From positions 62,001-126,000 of the forward strand of contig CAYNOR010000001.1 in the NCBI GenBank assembly GCA_964398915.1: a DNA stretch of 64,000 nt. Direction: 5' to 3'. The notes beneath the pieces were generated by a model. That model made no database searches. It worked only from the letters and a program-made list of their open reading frames with translations, and had not been told where the DNA came from. The position numbers were made by a program, and so were the translations under genes. The DNA is from Tichowtungia sp964398915 (GTDB taxonomy: Bacteria; Verrucomicrobiota; Kiritimatiellia; Kiritimatiellales; Tichowtungiaceae). Of this stretch, positions 51,127 through 60,466 are shown in pieces (position 1 is the stretch's first letter; each line of letters starts with the position of its first letter).

Positions 51127-53253
51127 TTAGGTGTCGCCTCGTGTACCCTGGGAAACAACCGGATTCGATTCCTGCGAGCGATAATAATGATAATTCGAAT
51201 AGTACGAATGGTAATAGTAATAGTAATCGTCACGCATGATATTGATGTTGTTAAGCACTACACCAACCTGTGGAACGCCAATCGTGTCCAGCATTTGTTT
51301 AGCGCGGATGATCATATCACGAGGATACTTCCGGTACTGCACCACAAGAACCACTCCGTCCATTTCTTTGGCAATAACAGCCGAGTCACTAATCCCCACC
51401 AGCGGCGGTGTATCAAAAATAATTATGTCGTACTTCATTTTCAGACTGTGCACCAGCTCACTGATACGCTTTGGATCAAGCACGCCCAGAGATGTTCGCG
51501 GCAGACGCCCGCTTGGAAGGAAGTGTAGATTAGGAACACTGGTCGTTTTGATCGTTTCTTCGACCGGTACGTCACGCAAAAGTACGTTAGTCAACCCGAA
51601 GCGGTTCGACACACCCAGAATAGTGTGCTGCACAGGGCGCCGTAAGTCTGCATCGACCAGTAAAACCTTCTCGCCTTGTTGTGCGCAAACATAGGCCAAA
51701 TTGAAAGCTGTTGTAGACTTCCCTTCTCCCGCGCCGCCGCTCAACACGGCAAACGCACCCTTGCGGGGGCCGCCTGCATCTGCAAACGCCATATTCGTTC
51801 GCAACACACGATAGCCTTCGGCGTGCTCACTGTCCGGACCTTCTTCGATAAGCGGACGCACCTTCTGAGGAATGAGCCCGAGAACAGGCAGCTCGATCCA
51901 GCGTTCGACATCGTCGGCCGTTTTGATAGAGGTATCAAGATATTCAATAAAGTAAGCCAGACCAATACCCGATCCAAGACCAATAAAAATGCTCATCAGC
52001 ACATTCAAAATCAAATTCGGACTCACTGGACGACTGGATTCTTCGGCCGAATCAACAATCTCAACCGGTGTGCGCGGAACCTGCAATGTAATTCCCTCCT
52101 GCGCAATGCGGGACTTCAGCGCATTCATGATCGAACGCTGAATTTCAAGCTCCTGCTGCGCTTTATTAAAAGGGACAAATTTTTCACGCTGGGATTCCTG
52201 ATCGCTGGTTCGCACCCCGCGCAACTCCTGCTCAAGTGCTTCGTATTTTGCTTTAGCAATAATGTACTGAGCCTGAGTCCCTTTTTTAATCCCGCCCAGA
52301 GCACGCGTCAATTTGACCACCAATTCATCACGCGCGGCCTGCGTCTGCTTCACTTCCGGGAAATTGGGTCCGTAATTTTCAAGTAGTGAAGTTAAAGCAA
52401 CGTCATAATCTTTAATCTGGGTTCGCATGGCCTCCACAAAAGGATCCTGAGCGAGATAGGCAGAAGCGGTCAGCAAATCCTCGTCATTCATGGCGTCCAG
52501 CTGTTCGGAACGAGCCTTTTGAACCAGCATTTCTACACGGGACGCAATACGATCGCCTTCCAACTGTTGCAACCGAAGTTTTTCAACACTGTTTTCAGCG
52601 CCACCGGCGTAAGTTCCTGGCAAAACAGTAATGTCTAGTTCCTGCCGAAGTGTTTCAACCCGTTTCGAAGCAATATCCACCTTCTCCTGCTGCTTTTCGA
52701 GTTCGCGACCTAATGCATCCATAGCACGGGTCATTTCTTTATACTTCAAGTCCAGACGGATATCTCGATAGACGGCAGCCAATTCATTCGCGATGCGGGC
52801 GGCCTCTTTTGGATCCTGCCGCTGGGCTGCCAAAGAAATCAAACTGGTGTCACGATACTGGCTTACATTCAGACTCGACAGCAGAATTTTATAAGCCACC
52901 TCTTTCGGGATTTTTTCGCCCTTTTTCCCCCAAACTTCCTGAAGATTGAGCCGGTTAATCACCTCATAAAGGATTGGTTTGGACTGAATGATTTCGAACT
53001 GCGTGCGTAAAAAGAAAGGGTCGTAACCGCGTGCACCACTCGCCGCAGGATTAAACGGATCAATATCTACACTGTCATTATTAACTTCGATACGCGCCTG
53101 AGCGGCGTATATTTTTGGTAACGTAAATGTGTAAGCTGTTCCGGTAATCACAACAAGGAAAAGAACCGCCAGGACGATCTCTTTACGGGAACGAATAACC
53201 CGCCAGTAATCCAAAAAATGCAGGGTTGTTTCTTTCTTCTGATTCTCACTCAT
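51127..53253 (-). CDS. Wzc-like polysaccharide copolymerase and tyrosine autokinase
   Basis: About 708 residues from ATG 53253 (AAAGGG eight bases before). Wzz domain with a TM near 20-40 and a second near 440 (LILNVLMSIFIGLGSGIGLAYF), long coiled coils between them, then the BY-kinase: Walker A GGAGEGKSTTAFNLA, Walker A' LLVDADLRRP and Walker B IIFDTPPLVG. The C-terminal tail has a tyrosine cluster (DDYYYYYHSYYSNYHYY), the autophosphorylation site expected for this class. It controls chain length and export with the OPX lipoprotein next to it. Confidence 0.95.
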   Translation of the reverse strand: MSENQKKETTLHFLDYWRVIRSRKEIVLAVLFLVVITGTAYTFTLPKIYAAQARIEVNNDSVDIDPFNPAASGARGYDPFFLRTQFEIIQSKPILYEVINRLNLQEVWGKKGEKIPKEVAYKILLSSLNVSQYRDTSLISLAAQRQDPKEAARIANELAAVYRDIRLDLKYKEMTRAMDALGRELEKQQEKVDIASKRVETLRQELDITVLPGTYAGGAENSVEKLRLQQLEGDRIASRVEMLVQKARSEQLDAMNDEDLLTASAYLAQDPFVEAMRTQIKDYDVALTSLLENYGPNFPEVKQTQAARDELVVKLTRALGGIKKGTQAQYIIAKAKYEALEQELRGVRTSDQESQREKFVPFNKAQQELEIQRSIMNALKSRIAQEGITLQVPRTPVEIVDSAEESSRPVSPNLILNVLMSIFIGLGSGIGLAYFIEYLDTSIKTADDVERWIELPVLGLIPQKVRPLIEEGPDSEHAEGYRVLRTNMAFADAGGPRKGAFAVLSGGAGEGKSTTAFNLAYVCAQQGEKVLLVDADLRRPVQHTILGVSNRFGLTNVLLRDVPVEETIKTTSVPNLHFLPSGRLPRTSLGVLDPKRISELVHSLKMKYDIIIFDTPPLVGISDSAVIAKEMDGVVLVVQYRKYPRDMIIRAKQMLDTIGVPQVGVVLNNINIMRDDYYYYYHSYYSNYHYYRSQESNPVVSQGTRGDT

Positions 53254-53330
53254 TATTCGACCCTTTATTAAATGATTATGGTGAGGCGGCAAAACCTCAC
53301 CATTAGTTAAAAAATCACTGCCGTTAAATT

Positions 53331-54497
53331 TTAGTTCAACTCGACGCGCCAGCCGATATCCATCCTGTTCTGTTCCCAGTCTTCACCCGTGTCCTCGGAT
53401 CTCTCATTGTGTTGCAGCCCCAGCTCAAGAAAATTCATTCGATTCAGCTTATAAGTGAATCGTAAATCAAAATTTATGCTGTCTTCGTTATTCGAAGTAT
53501 TTGCTGCTGTTTGATTATCACTCGCCGCAGAATCGACTTTTGTGAAACGAACCGTAGCTTTTGCCATCAGTTTAGCGGTGATGTCATGTTGCACGCCAAA
53601 CCCCAGCGCCGTTGCCGTCTGACCTCCATAACTACTGTCTCGAGAAGCCTGCTTTTGATGTGAGAAATCGGTGGAGAAACGAGTTCTAGGCGATGGGCTA
53701 TAAACCAATCCGGCTCGAACCAGCGGATCAAAGGTGGAATCATTTTTCGCTGGCGCCGGATAGTCCGGACGCGTATGGGTCACCCCGCCTTCAATATTCC
53801 CCTGCCACTCCTGATTAAAATTATGAGCCAGCCCAGCCGATAAATCCGTTGCATCAAACGATGATTTCTGATGGTCATACTTGACATGGCGTTCTCGCAC
53901 ATTGAGCGTGGAATAGGTTCGCTGTAAAACGATATCCCTCTTCCACGTTGTTCCCGCTTCCACTGTGGTTGTATCGTCATTGAGACCGTTTTTGACATCA
54001 TCTTCGTACCGCAGAATGTCATAATCCAGTGAACCTTGCAGCCGGTCTTTACGAGTCAGCACATAATCTGCAGAAATCCCTGCTCTGTTATTAAAATAAT
54101 TATACCTGACATCTTTTTTCAACGGCCCTGCCCCGGCCACTCCCGACTGATCTCCGCTGCGGTAAAATTCAGAAAGACGCAGAAGTAACCGTGGTGAAAC
54201 CGAATGATTCAGCATGGCATATAAATTGGGATAAAATTCATCGCCTAGGCTGTCATTCAACAGCGTGGCTTGCGATTTAACCGTCAAATCGGTTCGATCT
54301 GAGAGCGCAGCACGGAATGAAAAATCAACAATATCCGTTACAAATGTGGAACCTTTTCCATTGGCTTCATGTGTAGGGTTGTCGTCATAGCCTACACGAA
54401 TGGTGTTGACGACCTTGAAAGGACGTTCACTTTCCGCAAACAGCTGCCCGACTAACAACCCAACCAATACGGGTATCAAAAGTTTACATTTACTCAT
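53331..54497 (-). CDS. Outer-membrane beta-barrel protein of EPS operon
   Basis: About 388 residues from ATG 54497 (GTGGAG six bases before). Signal peptide MSKCKLLIPVLVGLLVGQLFA, then repeated amphipathic strands with alternating aromatic residues (VNTIRVGYDDNPTHEANG, DFSFRAALSDRTDLTVKSQ) to the C-terminal strand MDIGWRVELN. It resembles the EPS-operon barrels described for exosortase and outer-membrane polysaccharide systems. It may form the exit pore for polymer delivered by the short OPX lipoprotein. Confidence 0.82.
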   Translation of the reverse strand: MSKCKLLIPVLVGLLVGQLFAESERPFKVVNTIRVGYDDNPTHEANGKGSTFVTDIVDFSFRAALSDRTDLTVKSQATLLNDSLGDEFYPNLYAMLNHSVSPRLLLRLSEFYRSGDQSGVAGAGPLKKDVRYNYFNNRAGISADYVLTRKDRLQGSLDYDILRYEDDVKNGLNDDTTTVEAGTTWKRDIVLQRTYSTLNVRERHVKYDHQKSSFDATDLSAGLAHNFNQEWQGNIEGGVTHTRPDYPAPAKNDSTFDPLVRAGLVYSPSPRTRFSTDFSHQKQASRDSSYGGQTATALGFGVQHDITAKLMAKATVRFTKVDSAASDNQTAANTSNNEDSINFDLRFTYKLNRMNFLELGLQHNERSEDTGEDWEQNRMDIGWRVELN

Positions 54498-54571
54498 TTG
54501 AACTCCACATAAAAACCAATTTAGCAACAATCAACCCTGCATTCACCAGCTTTCGCTGCACACGATTTGCA

Positions 54572-55213
54572 TCACTGGGGCGTCGCATCCACGTCATTAT
54601 CATTTGAATCAATCAGACTAGACCAAGTAAACGGATTATTCGGATCAATTCCAAACAAAAAAGCCCCAGGTGATCCGCCGCCCTGATCCCCGCCGCCCTG
54701 ATCCCCTCCGCCCTGGCCCCCGCCGCCCTGGCCCCCGCCGCCCTGGCCCCCGCCGCCCTGGCCCCCACCACCGCCGCCTAGTGTTCCGCCGCCTAGCGTT
54801 CCGCCAGATGCATTTAATAACGTCTGCGCAGCTGCAACAGTAACTGCTGTTAGTGATTCAAAATTACTGAATACGTTGCTGTTATTAATAGCGGTCTTGC
54901 TCAAATCAATATTTTCAACCCCGCCAGCAAGCATGACCGCGATAATTGCATAACGCACGGCCTGTTCATTCCCAGTGGCTGCGGCCTCATTCAAAATAGC
55001 AATCAACTGATTTTGAATAGCCACAGGATCCGGAGTGCCAGACGGACCGTTTGCATAAGCCGCCCGTGCAGCATCGAGAACCGCTTGTCCGACACCGGGG
55101 GCACCCCGCTCCGCCATAATTTGCGCCAACCCGATATCTGCGCGGGCGGAGCCTGTAAAAATTCCGAAGATTGCGACAAAAGCGAAAAGCAAATTTATTG
55201 AGTTCTTCTTCAT
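54572..55213 (-). CDS. Secreted Gly-Gln-repeat protein of EPS operon
   Basis: 213 residues with signal peptide MKKNSINLLFAFVAIFGIFT (to ARA), an Ala-rich helical domain, and then near residues 140-180 tandem GGGGQG/GGGDQG units encoded by 15-base direct repeats (54676-54780). The C-terminal end FLFGIDPNNPFTWSSLIDSN is well defined. GGAG six bases before ATG 55213. No family recognised. Position between a lipoprotein and a barrel in an EPS operon suggests an extracellular or periplasmic role; the Gly linker may bridge two domains. Confidence 0.7.
   Translation of the reverse strand: MKKNSINLLFAFVAIFGIFTGSARADIGLAQIMAERGAPGVGQAVLDAARAAYANGPSGTPDPVAIQNQLIAILNEAAATGNEQAVRYAIIAVMLAGGVENIDLSKTAINNSNVFSNFESLTAVTVAAAQTLLNASGGTLGGGTLGGGGGGQGGGGQGGGGQGGGGQGGGDQGGGDQGGGSPGAFLFGIDPNNPFTWSSLIDSNDNDVDATPQ
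54676..54780. repeat. 15-bp tandem repeats encoding the Gly-Gln region
   Basis: Units of the form ccgccgccctgatcc or ccgccgccctggccc repeat about seven times with small variation. Copy number is likely polymorphic through slippage. Confidence 0.85.
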
Positions 55214-55240
55214 CTTTATCTCCTTTTTTATCCTGCAGAA

Positions 55241-55678
55241 CTACTTGCCAAAAAACTTTCTGACCTCCGGAAGAGACCCCTCCGCCGTGCGCCGAACAAA
55301 GCCCTCCCAAATGGGCACTAAATTTATATCATTCAGCAGACAGTAGTCAACCCACGTTTCCGCCTCTAACGGTTTTTTAATATGCCCATTTACTTGCTCT
55401 GCTTCCCCTGCAAATAACAACATAGACTGTCCGACCGCCCGGGAAAAATCTTCTTTGGTTACCGTCTTATTCACGTCCAGCAGATCAAATAGTGAAAACT
55501 TGACACCTCGGCTGTTCAAAAACGCGACGCACTGCTCCAACGAGGCATCCTGCTTAACATAAGCTCCAAAATACCCTTTTGCCACGAGAACGGCCAAATC
55601 ACCATAAATAGGCGCGGCGGCATAGCAGCCCGCAACGCTAAAAACATAAAAAAACAATACGTATTTCAAAAGCTTCAT
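55241..55678 (-). CDS. Predicted exported protein, first gene of EPS operon
   Basis: 145 residues. The N-terminus MKLLKYVLFFYVFSVAGCYA fits a lipoprotein signal (lipobox SVAGC) or plain signal peptide. The body (FLNSRGVKFSLFDLLDVNKT, VTKEDFSRAVGQSMLLF, ETWVDYCLLNDINLVPIWEGF) is not from a family I can name, but it is compact and well formed. It ends LPEVRKFFGK. It probably heads the minus-strand five-gene EPS export operon. Confidence 0.7.
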   Translation of the reverse strand: MKLLKYVLFFYVFSVAGCYAAAPIYGDLAVLVAKGYFGAYVKQDASLEQCVAFLNSRGVKFSLFDLLDVNKTVTKEDFSRAVGQSMLLFAGEAEQVNGHIKKPLEAETWVDYCLLNDINLVPIWEGFVRRTAEGSLPEVRKFFGK

Positions 55679-55797
55679 AAAAAAACCTGACTAAGGCTAT
55701 CATATTTTTATTTTTGCGCAACCCTGATTCAACATCTAAACCATCTAAACCTTTTGCTTTCCCAATAAACCCGAACTCTGCTAAGAACCCTCCCCTG

Positions 55798-56742
55798 ATG
55801 AAGCAGAACTCTTTCACCATTAAACTTACCGGCGACCAGCAAACGAGGCTGGCAGCCCTCTTGCATACACCGCGCTACATCCCTGTTGAAGTCCCGCACA
55901 CACAGGTTGCTGTAGATACGGGAACCTGCCGCGTCAATCTCTACACGTCCGGAAAATGCCTCGTTCAGGGTAAAGGGGCCGAAGAGTGGATAACCTTCAC
56001 ACTGGAACCTGAAGTGCTCGGCGAAGCCCGCCTCGGTTACGATGCCGTCCATGACCCCGAAAGCGTTGAGCCCCACATGGGGATCGACGAAAGCGGCAAG
56101 GGCGACTTTTTCGGGCCCCTCGTAATCGCTTCCGTTTACACCGATGCCAAAACAGTCGAATTTCTTAAGGAGCTGGGCGCCAAAGACAGTAAAAAAATCT
56201 CCAGCGACCGCGTTGCTCTGCAAATGGCTTCCGATATCCGGAAAAAACTCGAAGGTAAATACGCTATTGTCGCCATCGGCCCGGAAGCCTACAACCGGAT
56301 GTACGCTAAAATCGCCAACGTCAACCGCCTGCTCGCATGGGGCCATGCCCGCGCCATTGAAAATCTGCTTGAAAAAGTTCCTGACTGCCCACGAGCCCTT
56401 TCCGACAAATTCGGCCCTACCGCCCGGATTGAGCGTGCGTTGATGGAGAAGGGTAAAAAGATAAAAATGGATCAACGCACAAAGGCAGAATCTGACCCGG
56501 CCGTTGCCGCTGCCTCTATCCTCGCCCGCGCCGGATTTCTGATGGCTCTGCGCAAAATGGAAAAAGATTTCTGCATTGAAACCGTGCCGAAAGGCTGCTC
56601 TGCAAAAGTCAAACAGATCGCCAAAGAACTCGTTGCCCACAAAGGCCCCGGCATCCTGCTGAAAACCTGTAAATGCCATTTTCGTACAACCGACGAAGTC
56701 CTTGGCGCCAACGGCTACAGCCGCTCGGACCTGCCAGCGTAG
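55798..56742 (+). CDS. rnhC: Ribonuclease HIII
   Basis: 314 residues from ATG 55798. An N-terminal TBP-like substrate-binding domain (LTGDQQTRLAALL, LYTSGKCLVQGKGAEEW) is characteristic of RNase HIII. The catalytic domain starts GIDESGKGDFFGPLV (first Asp-Glu pair) and continues GAKDSKKIS and QRTKAESDPAVAAASILARA. It cleaves RNA in RNA-DNA hybrids. No strong ribosome site is visible. It is divergent to the EPS operon. Confidence 0.94.
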   Translation: MKQNSFTIKLTGDQQTRLAALLHTPRYIPVEVPHTQVAVDTGTCRVNLYTSGKCLVQGKGAEEWITFTLEPEVLGEARLGYDAVHDPESVEPHMGIDESGKGDFFGPLVIASVYTDAKTVEFLKELGAKDSKKISSDRVALQMASDIRKKLEGKYAIVAIGPEAYNRMYAKIANVNRLLAWGHARAIENLLEKVPDCPRALSDKFGPTARIERALMEKGKKIKMDQRTKAESDPAVAAASILARAGFLMALRKMEKDFCIETVPKGCSAKVKQIAKELVAHKGPGILLKTCKCHFRTTDEVLGANGYSRSDLPA

Positions 56743-56884
56743 CACCCCTGTTCAGTTGAATACAGACAAGGTGACTCCAAAAAACTCTGTCATACCGGCG
56801 CCAAGATCCATCCCGAACCCTGTTCGAATAATAGCGACAGACAGGACACTAGCCAGCACAGCCCCGCTTTGCTAGAGTCCCGCC

Positions 56885-58054
56885 ATGAATACGGTTTTTG
56901 ACTCCTCCTCCTTTCTCCTTGCAACAGGGCTCCTGCTTACCGGATGTATCAGCCTGAAGGCCGCATCCGCACCTTCCGCGTACCGCGTTTATTTCGGGAC
57001 GTCGACCAAGCAGGAAGGGCTAAGCGGAATCTATATGTCTCTGCTCAATATGCAGACCGGACAGCTGAGCGCAGCTGTTCGCGTCACGGAGACCGTCAAA
57101 CCCGGATTCATTACAATCCATCCGAACGGGCGGTATATTTATTCTACCAGCGAGGAAGGCCGTCCCGACGCTGAAAATACCGGTACTGTCAGCGCCTTCC
57201 GGATATCGGAACCGGATGGAGCGCTGTTCAACCTCAACACCCTGTCCTCTGAAGGCGCCGGTCCCTGCCACGTATCCATTGACCCGTCAGGAAAAAATGT
57301 TCTTGTGGCCAATTACATCGGTGCAAGCTGTGCCGTGCTGCCCGTTCAGTCTGATGGACTGTTGACCCGCGCGACCTCCGTCCAGGAACACACAGGTTCC
57401 AGCATCCACCCCAAACGGCAAACGAAAGCCTACCCCCATTCCATCAACTGCGATCCGGCGGGTCAATTCGTCCTGGTTGCCGATTTAGGTATCGACCGGA
57501 TCATGATCTACCGTTTCAATGCGGACAAAGGCTCGCTCGTTCCGAATGACCCGCCCTTTGTAACGACCGAACCCGGCAGCGGCCCGCGCCATTTAACCTT
57601 TCATCCGTCAGGCCGGTTTGCCTACGTCAATTTTGAACTCGGCAATAAGGTATCCGTTTTTCAATACGATGCCGGGAAAGGAGTTTTGAACTGCATTCAA
57701 ACGATTTCAACACTCCCCGACGGGTTTACCGGGGAAAATACCACGTCTGAAATCCAGACCACACCCGACGGACATTTTCTATACGTTGCAAATCGCGGCC
57801 ATAACAGCCTGGCTGTCTTTACCATCGACCCCGCTACCGGAAAACTTACCTCACTCGGCCACGAGCCAACCCGGGGAAACATTCCGCGTCATTTCCGTAT
57901 TGACCCTACTGGAAGCTATCTGATTGCGGTTAATGCGACCTCCGGCACTGCCGTTGTCTTTAGAATCAACAGTACAACCGGTCTGCTAGAATTTACCGGA
58001 AACCCAATCCAGCTTCCCAACCCCAGCTGCGTACAGTTCCTCGCCATTCCTTAG
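56885..58054 (+). CDS. Exported lactonase-family beta-propeller protein
   Basis: 389 residues. N-terminal lipoprotein signal ending LLLTGCIS. The body shows seven repeating blades of the YVTN/lactonase type: FITIHPNGRYIYSTSEE, CHVSIDPSGKNVLVANY, SINCDPAGQFVLVADLGIDRIMIYRF, HLTFHPSGRFAYVNFEL, QTTPDGHFLYVANRGHNSLAVF. It belongs to the PF10282 lactonase family, some of which hydrolyse 6-phosphogluconolactone. An exported form is unlikely to do that reaction, so the substrate is open. Monocistronic. Confidence 0.85.
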   Translation: MNTVFDSSSFLLATGLLLTGCISLKAASAPSAYRVYFGTSTKQEGLSGIYMSLLNMQTGQLSAAVRVTETVKPGFITIHPNGRYIYSTSEEGRPDAENTGTVSAFRISEPDGALFNLNTLSSEGAGPCHVSIDPSGKNVLVANYIGASCAVLPVQSDGLLTRATSVQEHTGSSIHPKRQTKAYPHSINCDPAGQFVLVADLGIDRIMIYRFNADKGSLVPNDPPFVTTEPGSGPRHLTFHPSGRFAYVNFELGNKVSVFQYDAGKGVLNCIQTISTLPDGFTGENTTSEIQTTPDGHFLYVANRGHNSLAVFTIDPATGKLTSLGHEPTRGNIPRHFRIDPTGSYLIAVNATSGTAVVFRINSTTGLLEFTGNPIQLPNPSCVQFLAIP

Positions 58055-58060
58055 GCAGGA

Positions 58061-58945
58061 TCACTTCATCGCCATCACTAACCCCGACCACTCGCCGTCG
58101 CCGTCGCGAACGATTTCACGTCCGCCCAGCCGCACAAACGTGTCCGCAACGCCGTCGAGCTCAACTTCGCGGATACCGGTCAGTAGCAGATATTTCCCGG
58201 CCACGCGCACAAGTGTCGCCGCATTATCGATCAACAACGAGGCGTAAATATTGGCGCAGACGATGTCATATTTTTCATCCGGCCAGCCATCGGTAATGTC
58301 ATGCTGACGAAACGAAGTTTGTCCGGAAACGCCATTGGCCTGCGCGTTTTCCATCGAACACTCGATACAGATGGGATCAAAATCAACCCCCAGCGCCTGT
58401 TCAACGCCCAGTCTCACGGCGGCAATAGCCAGAAGACCCGAACCGGTTCCCACATCAAGCATCGTCCTGGCGCCGCCTTGCTGAACAAAACGGTCAAGCT
58501 GCTCGAGACAGAAGCGCGTCGTAAAATGGTTGCCGGTTCCAAAACTCAGCCCCGGATTAATCACCAGCTCAATCCTTTTTTCGCTGACTCCTGACTCCTG
58601 TCTGATCCCCCCTGGACTCGCCAGCCAGGGCGGAACCACGCGAAGCCGCTGCCCGATATCCATCGGCTTGAAATGTTTTTTCCAGCTTTCTGCCCACTCT
58701 TCGGCGGCATACTCACGGACTGAACAATCTCTAACCGGAAAGTGAGCCATCGCCCGCGAGGCAAGCTCTGCCTCGATTGCGGTATCGAAATAGATTTCGA
58801 GCGCGCATTCAACACCGCCGGTCTTTTTCAGCTCAACAACGGTCCTTTCAAGATTTTCCGCAACCCAGTCACTGATCATCTCCGCCGCGCTCTGCGTCGT
58901 CATAAGTGTCAAAATAGCCCCGCCTGCCGGTTTTTCTGTTTTCAT
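58061..58945 (-). CDS. prmA: Ribosomal protein L11 methyltransferase-like
   Basis: 294 residues with the PrmA C-terminal SAM domain: INPGLSFGTGNHFTTRFCLEQL, MLDVGTGSGLLAIAAVRLG and YDIVCANIYASLLIDNA (N-P-P-Y-like N-I-Y-A). The N-terminal half (WVAENLERTVVELKKTG) is shorter and less conserved than in E. coli. A loop just before the SAM domain (IRQESGVSEKRIEL) is encoded partly by a gactcctgactcctg repeat and may be a repeat insertion. It trimethylates L11. Confidence 0.88.
   Translation of the reverse strand: MKTEKPAGGAILTLMTTQSAAEMISDWVAENLERTVVELKKTGGVECALEIYFDTAIEAELASRAMAHFPVRDCSVREYAAEEWAESWKKHFKPMDIGQRLRVVPPWLASPGGIRQESGVSEKRIELVINPGLSFGTGNHFTTRFCLEQLDRFVQQGGARTMLDVGTGSGLLAIAAVRLGVEQALGVDFDPICIECSMENAQANGVSGQTSFRQHDITDGWPDEKYDIVCANIYASLLIDNAATLVRVAGKYLLLTGIREVELDGVADTFVRLGGREIVRDGDGEWSGLVMAMK
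58581..58597. repeat. gactcctgactcctg repeat inside prmA
   Basis: Reverse complement of the caggagtcaggagtc words in the metH linker at 25518-25564, here coding the RQESGVSE loop of PrmA. Confidence 0.65.
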
Positions 58946-59019
58946 GAGAGGTTTTTAACAGAACGACAGAAAGAGCAAACCATTAATCTTCTGATTTGCA
59001 CTAATAAGTATCGGGTATA

Positions 59020-59054
59020 GAAATTAGTGCCGATTAGTGAAAATTGGTGGTTAA
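59020..59054. repeat. attagtg / ggtggttaa repeat upstream of pdxB
   Basis: The words attagtgc, attagtga and aattggtgg follow each other, and a weak inverted partner lies at about 58979-59008 (accattaatcttctgattt). Partial similarity only; it looks like a decayed palindromic unit in the divergent prmA-pdxB gap. Confidence 0.45.
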
Positions 59055-59083
59055 CCCAGCAGAAATAAATTAATGTGCGAGCA

Positions 59084-60202
59084 ATGAAAACTGTTGTGGC
59101 AGAAACCGTGCTTTTAGGTCGCGAAGCATTCAAAACACTCGGCGAGGTTGTTGTTATCCCGGATCGTCAAATCGGGCCTGAACATCTCAAAGACGCTGAC
59201 AGTCTCGTCATCCGTTCAAAAACGAAAGTGACGCCGCAACTGCTCGCTGATTCCGCTGTGCGCTTTGTCGGTACAGCCACAGCCGGCTTTGAACATATGG
59301 ACTTTGAATATCTGGAAAGTAACAAAATCGGCTGGTGTGCCGCACCGGGGTGCAACGCGGACAGCGTCGCTGATTACATGACTTCGGCCCTGCTCACGCT
59401 CTACGCAAAACACGGTGTTGAACTTGAAGGGAAAATCATCGGCATCATCGGCGCCGGACAGGTCGGCTCGCGCGTCGCCAGACGTGCGGAGGCACTCGGC
59501 CTGCGCGTTTTGCTAAACGACCCGCCCCGCGCCGCGCGGGAAGGAGGATCAGGATTCCAGACGCTGGAAAAACTGCTGACCGATTCCGATATTGTTACGC
59601 TGCACGTCCCGCTGATTAAAGAGAACCCGTGGCCGACGTTAAAAATGGCCGGCGGTTCTTTCTTTGAACAAATGAAGCGCGGCTCCGTTTTTATCAATGT
59701 TTCGCGCGGCAAGATGCTCGACAGCGATGCCCTGCTGAATGCAAAAAGAACGGGGCGCGTTGCATACGCCGTACTCGACGTCTGGGAGCCGGAGCCAGCC
59801 CTTCGCGCCGATGTGCTGACCGCCGCAACGATCGGTACGCCGCACATCGCCGGACACTCCTTTGAGGGCAAGCTGAACGGAACCATTCAGGTTTACAACG
59901 AAGCCTGCCGGTTTTTCAAAACCTCACCGGTCTGGGACCCCTCGCCGCTTCTGCCTGCTGTCGTTGTTCCGGAATTGAAAATAGATTCGCGAGGGAAAAG
60001 CGACCTAGACGTACTGGCCGAAGCGGTTTCATCAATTTATGACGTTCGTGAAGACCATCTCTCCGTCCAGGATATTGAGCGATTTGACAAAATGCGTGCA
60101 AATTACAGAGTTCGCCGCGAATTTAAAAATACCACGGTCAGTCTGTCGGAAAATCGGCCGGATTTTCCGGCAAAAATCAAACAAGCCGGATTCAAAGCTT
60201 AA
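59084..60202 (+). CDS. pdxB: Erythronate-4-phosphate dehydrogenase
   Basis: 372 residues from ATG 59084 (GTG 59075 is also in frame). The 2-hydroxyacid dehydrogenase order: SLVIRSKTKVT, Rossmann GIIGAGQVGSRVARRAEALG near 127, GSVFINVSRGKMLDSDAL, DVWEPEP and GTPHIAGHSFEGKLNGT (His general acid). The C-terminal extension (KIDSRGKSDLDVLAEAV, RENYRVRREF-like) is the PdxB dimerisation region, distinguishing it from SerA. It acts in pyridoxal-phosphate synthesis. A copy of the 17-bp palindrome lies at 59554. Confidence 0.92.
   Translation: MKTVVAETVLLGREAFKTLGEVVVIPDRQIGPEHLKDADSLVIRSKTKVTPQLLADSAVRFVGTATAGFEHMDFEYLESNKIGWCAAPGCNADSVADYMTSALLTLYAKHGVELEGKIIGIIGAGQVGSRVARRAEALGLRVLLNDPPRAAREGGSGFQTLEKLLTDSDIVTLHVPLIKENPWPTLKMAGGSFFEQMKRGSVFINVSRGKMLDSDALLNAKRTGRVAYAVLDVWEPEPALRADVLTAATIGTPHIAGHSFEGKLNGTIQVYNEACRFFKTSPVWDPSPLLPAVVVPELKIDSRGKSDLDVLAEAVSSIYDVREDHLSVQDIERFDKMRANYRVRREFKNTTVSLSENRPDFPAKIKQAGFKA
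59554..59570. repeat. TTTCCA-N5-TGGAAA palindrome, one mismatch (coding)
   Basis: ATTCCA-GACGC-TGGAAA within pdxB, read as FQTLEK. Confidence 0.75.
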
Positions 60203-60424
60203 TCTCTTTGCTTACAAAAAAACCTGGTAAGGCAAAGACGACACTTCATCAACGAGCTGTTTGGAAAAAACAATTTCACAATCCACCGCCGTTTAACGCG
60301 ATGGGAAACACCTACCCGTCCGCACTTGGGGCACCTGTTTTCTTTATGCACTTTTAACCGCATGATTCATGCCTGTCTCATCTCGTACCAAAAAAACAGG
60401 CGTAGTTTATACTGTTTGCAATAA

Positions 60425-60460
60425 AAAGAAATTGTTTTGTAGGGAAAACCACTACAAACA
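60425..60460 (-). terminator. Hairpin after the small HTH-like gene
   Basis: On the minus strand GTTTGTAG and CTACAAAAC pair around nine bases and are followed by a T-rich run (AATTTCTTTTT), just after the stop at 60467. Likely an intrinsic terminator. Confidence 0.65.
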
Positions 60461-60466
60461 AACAGA

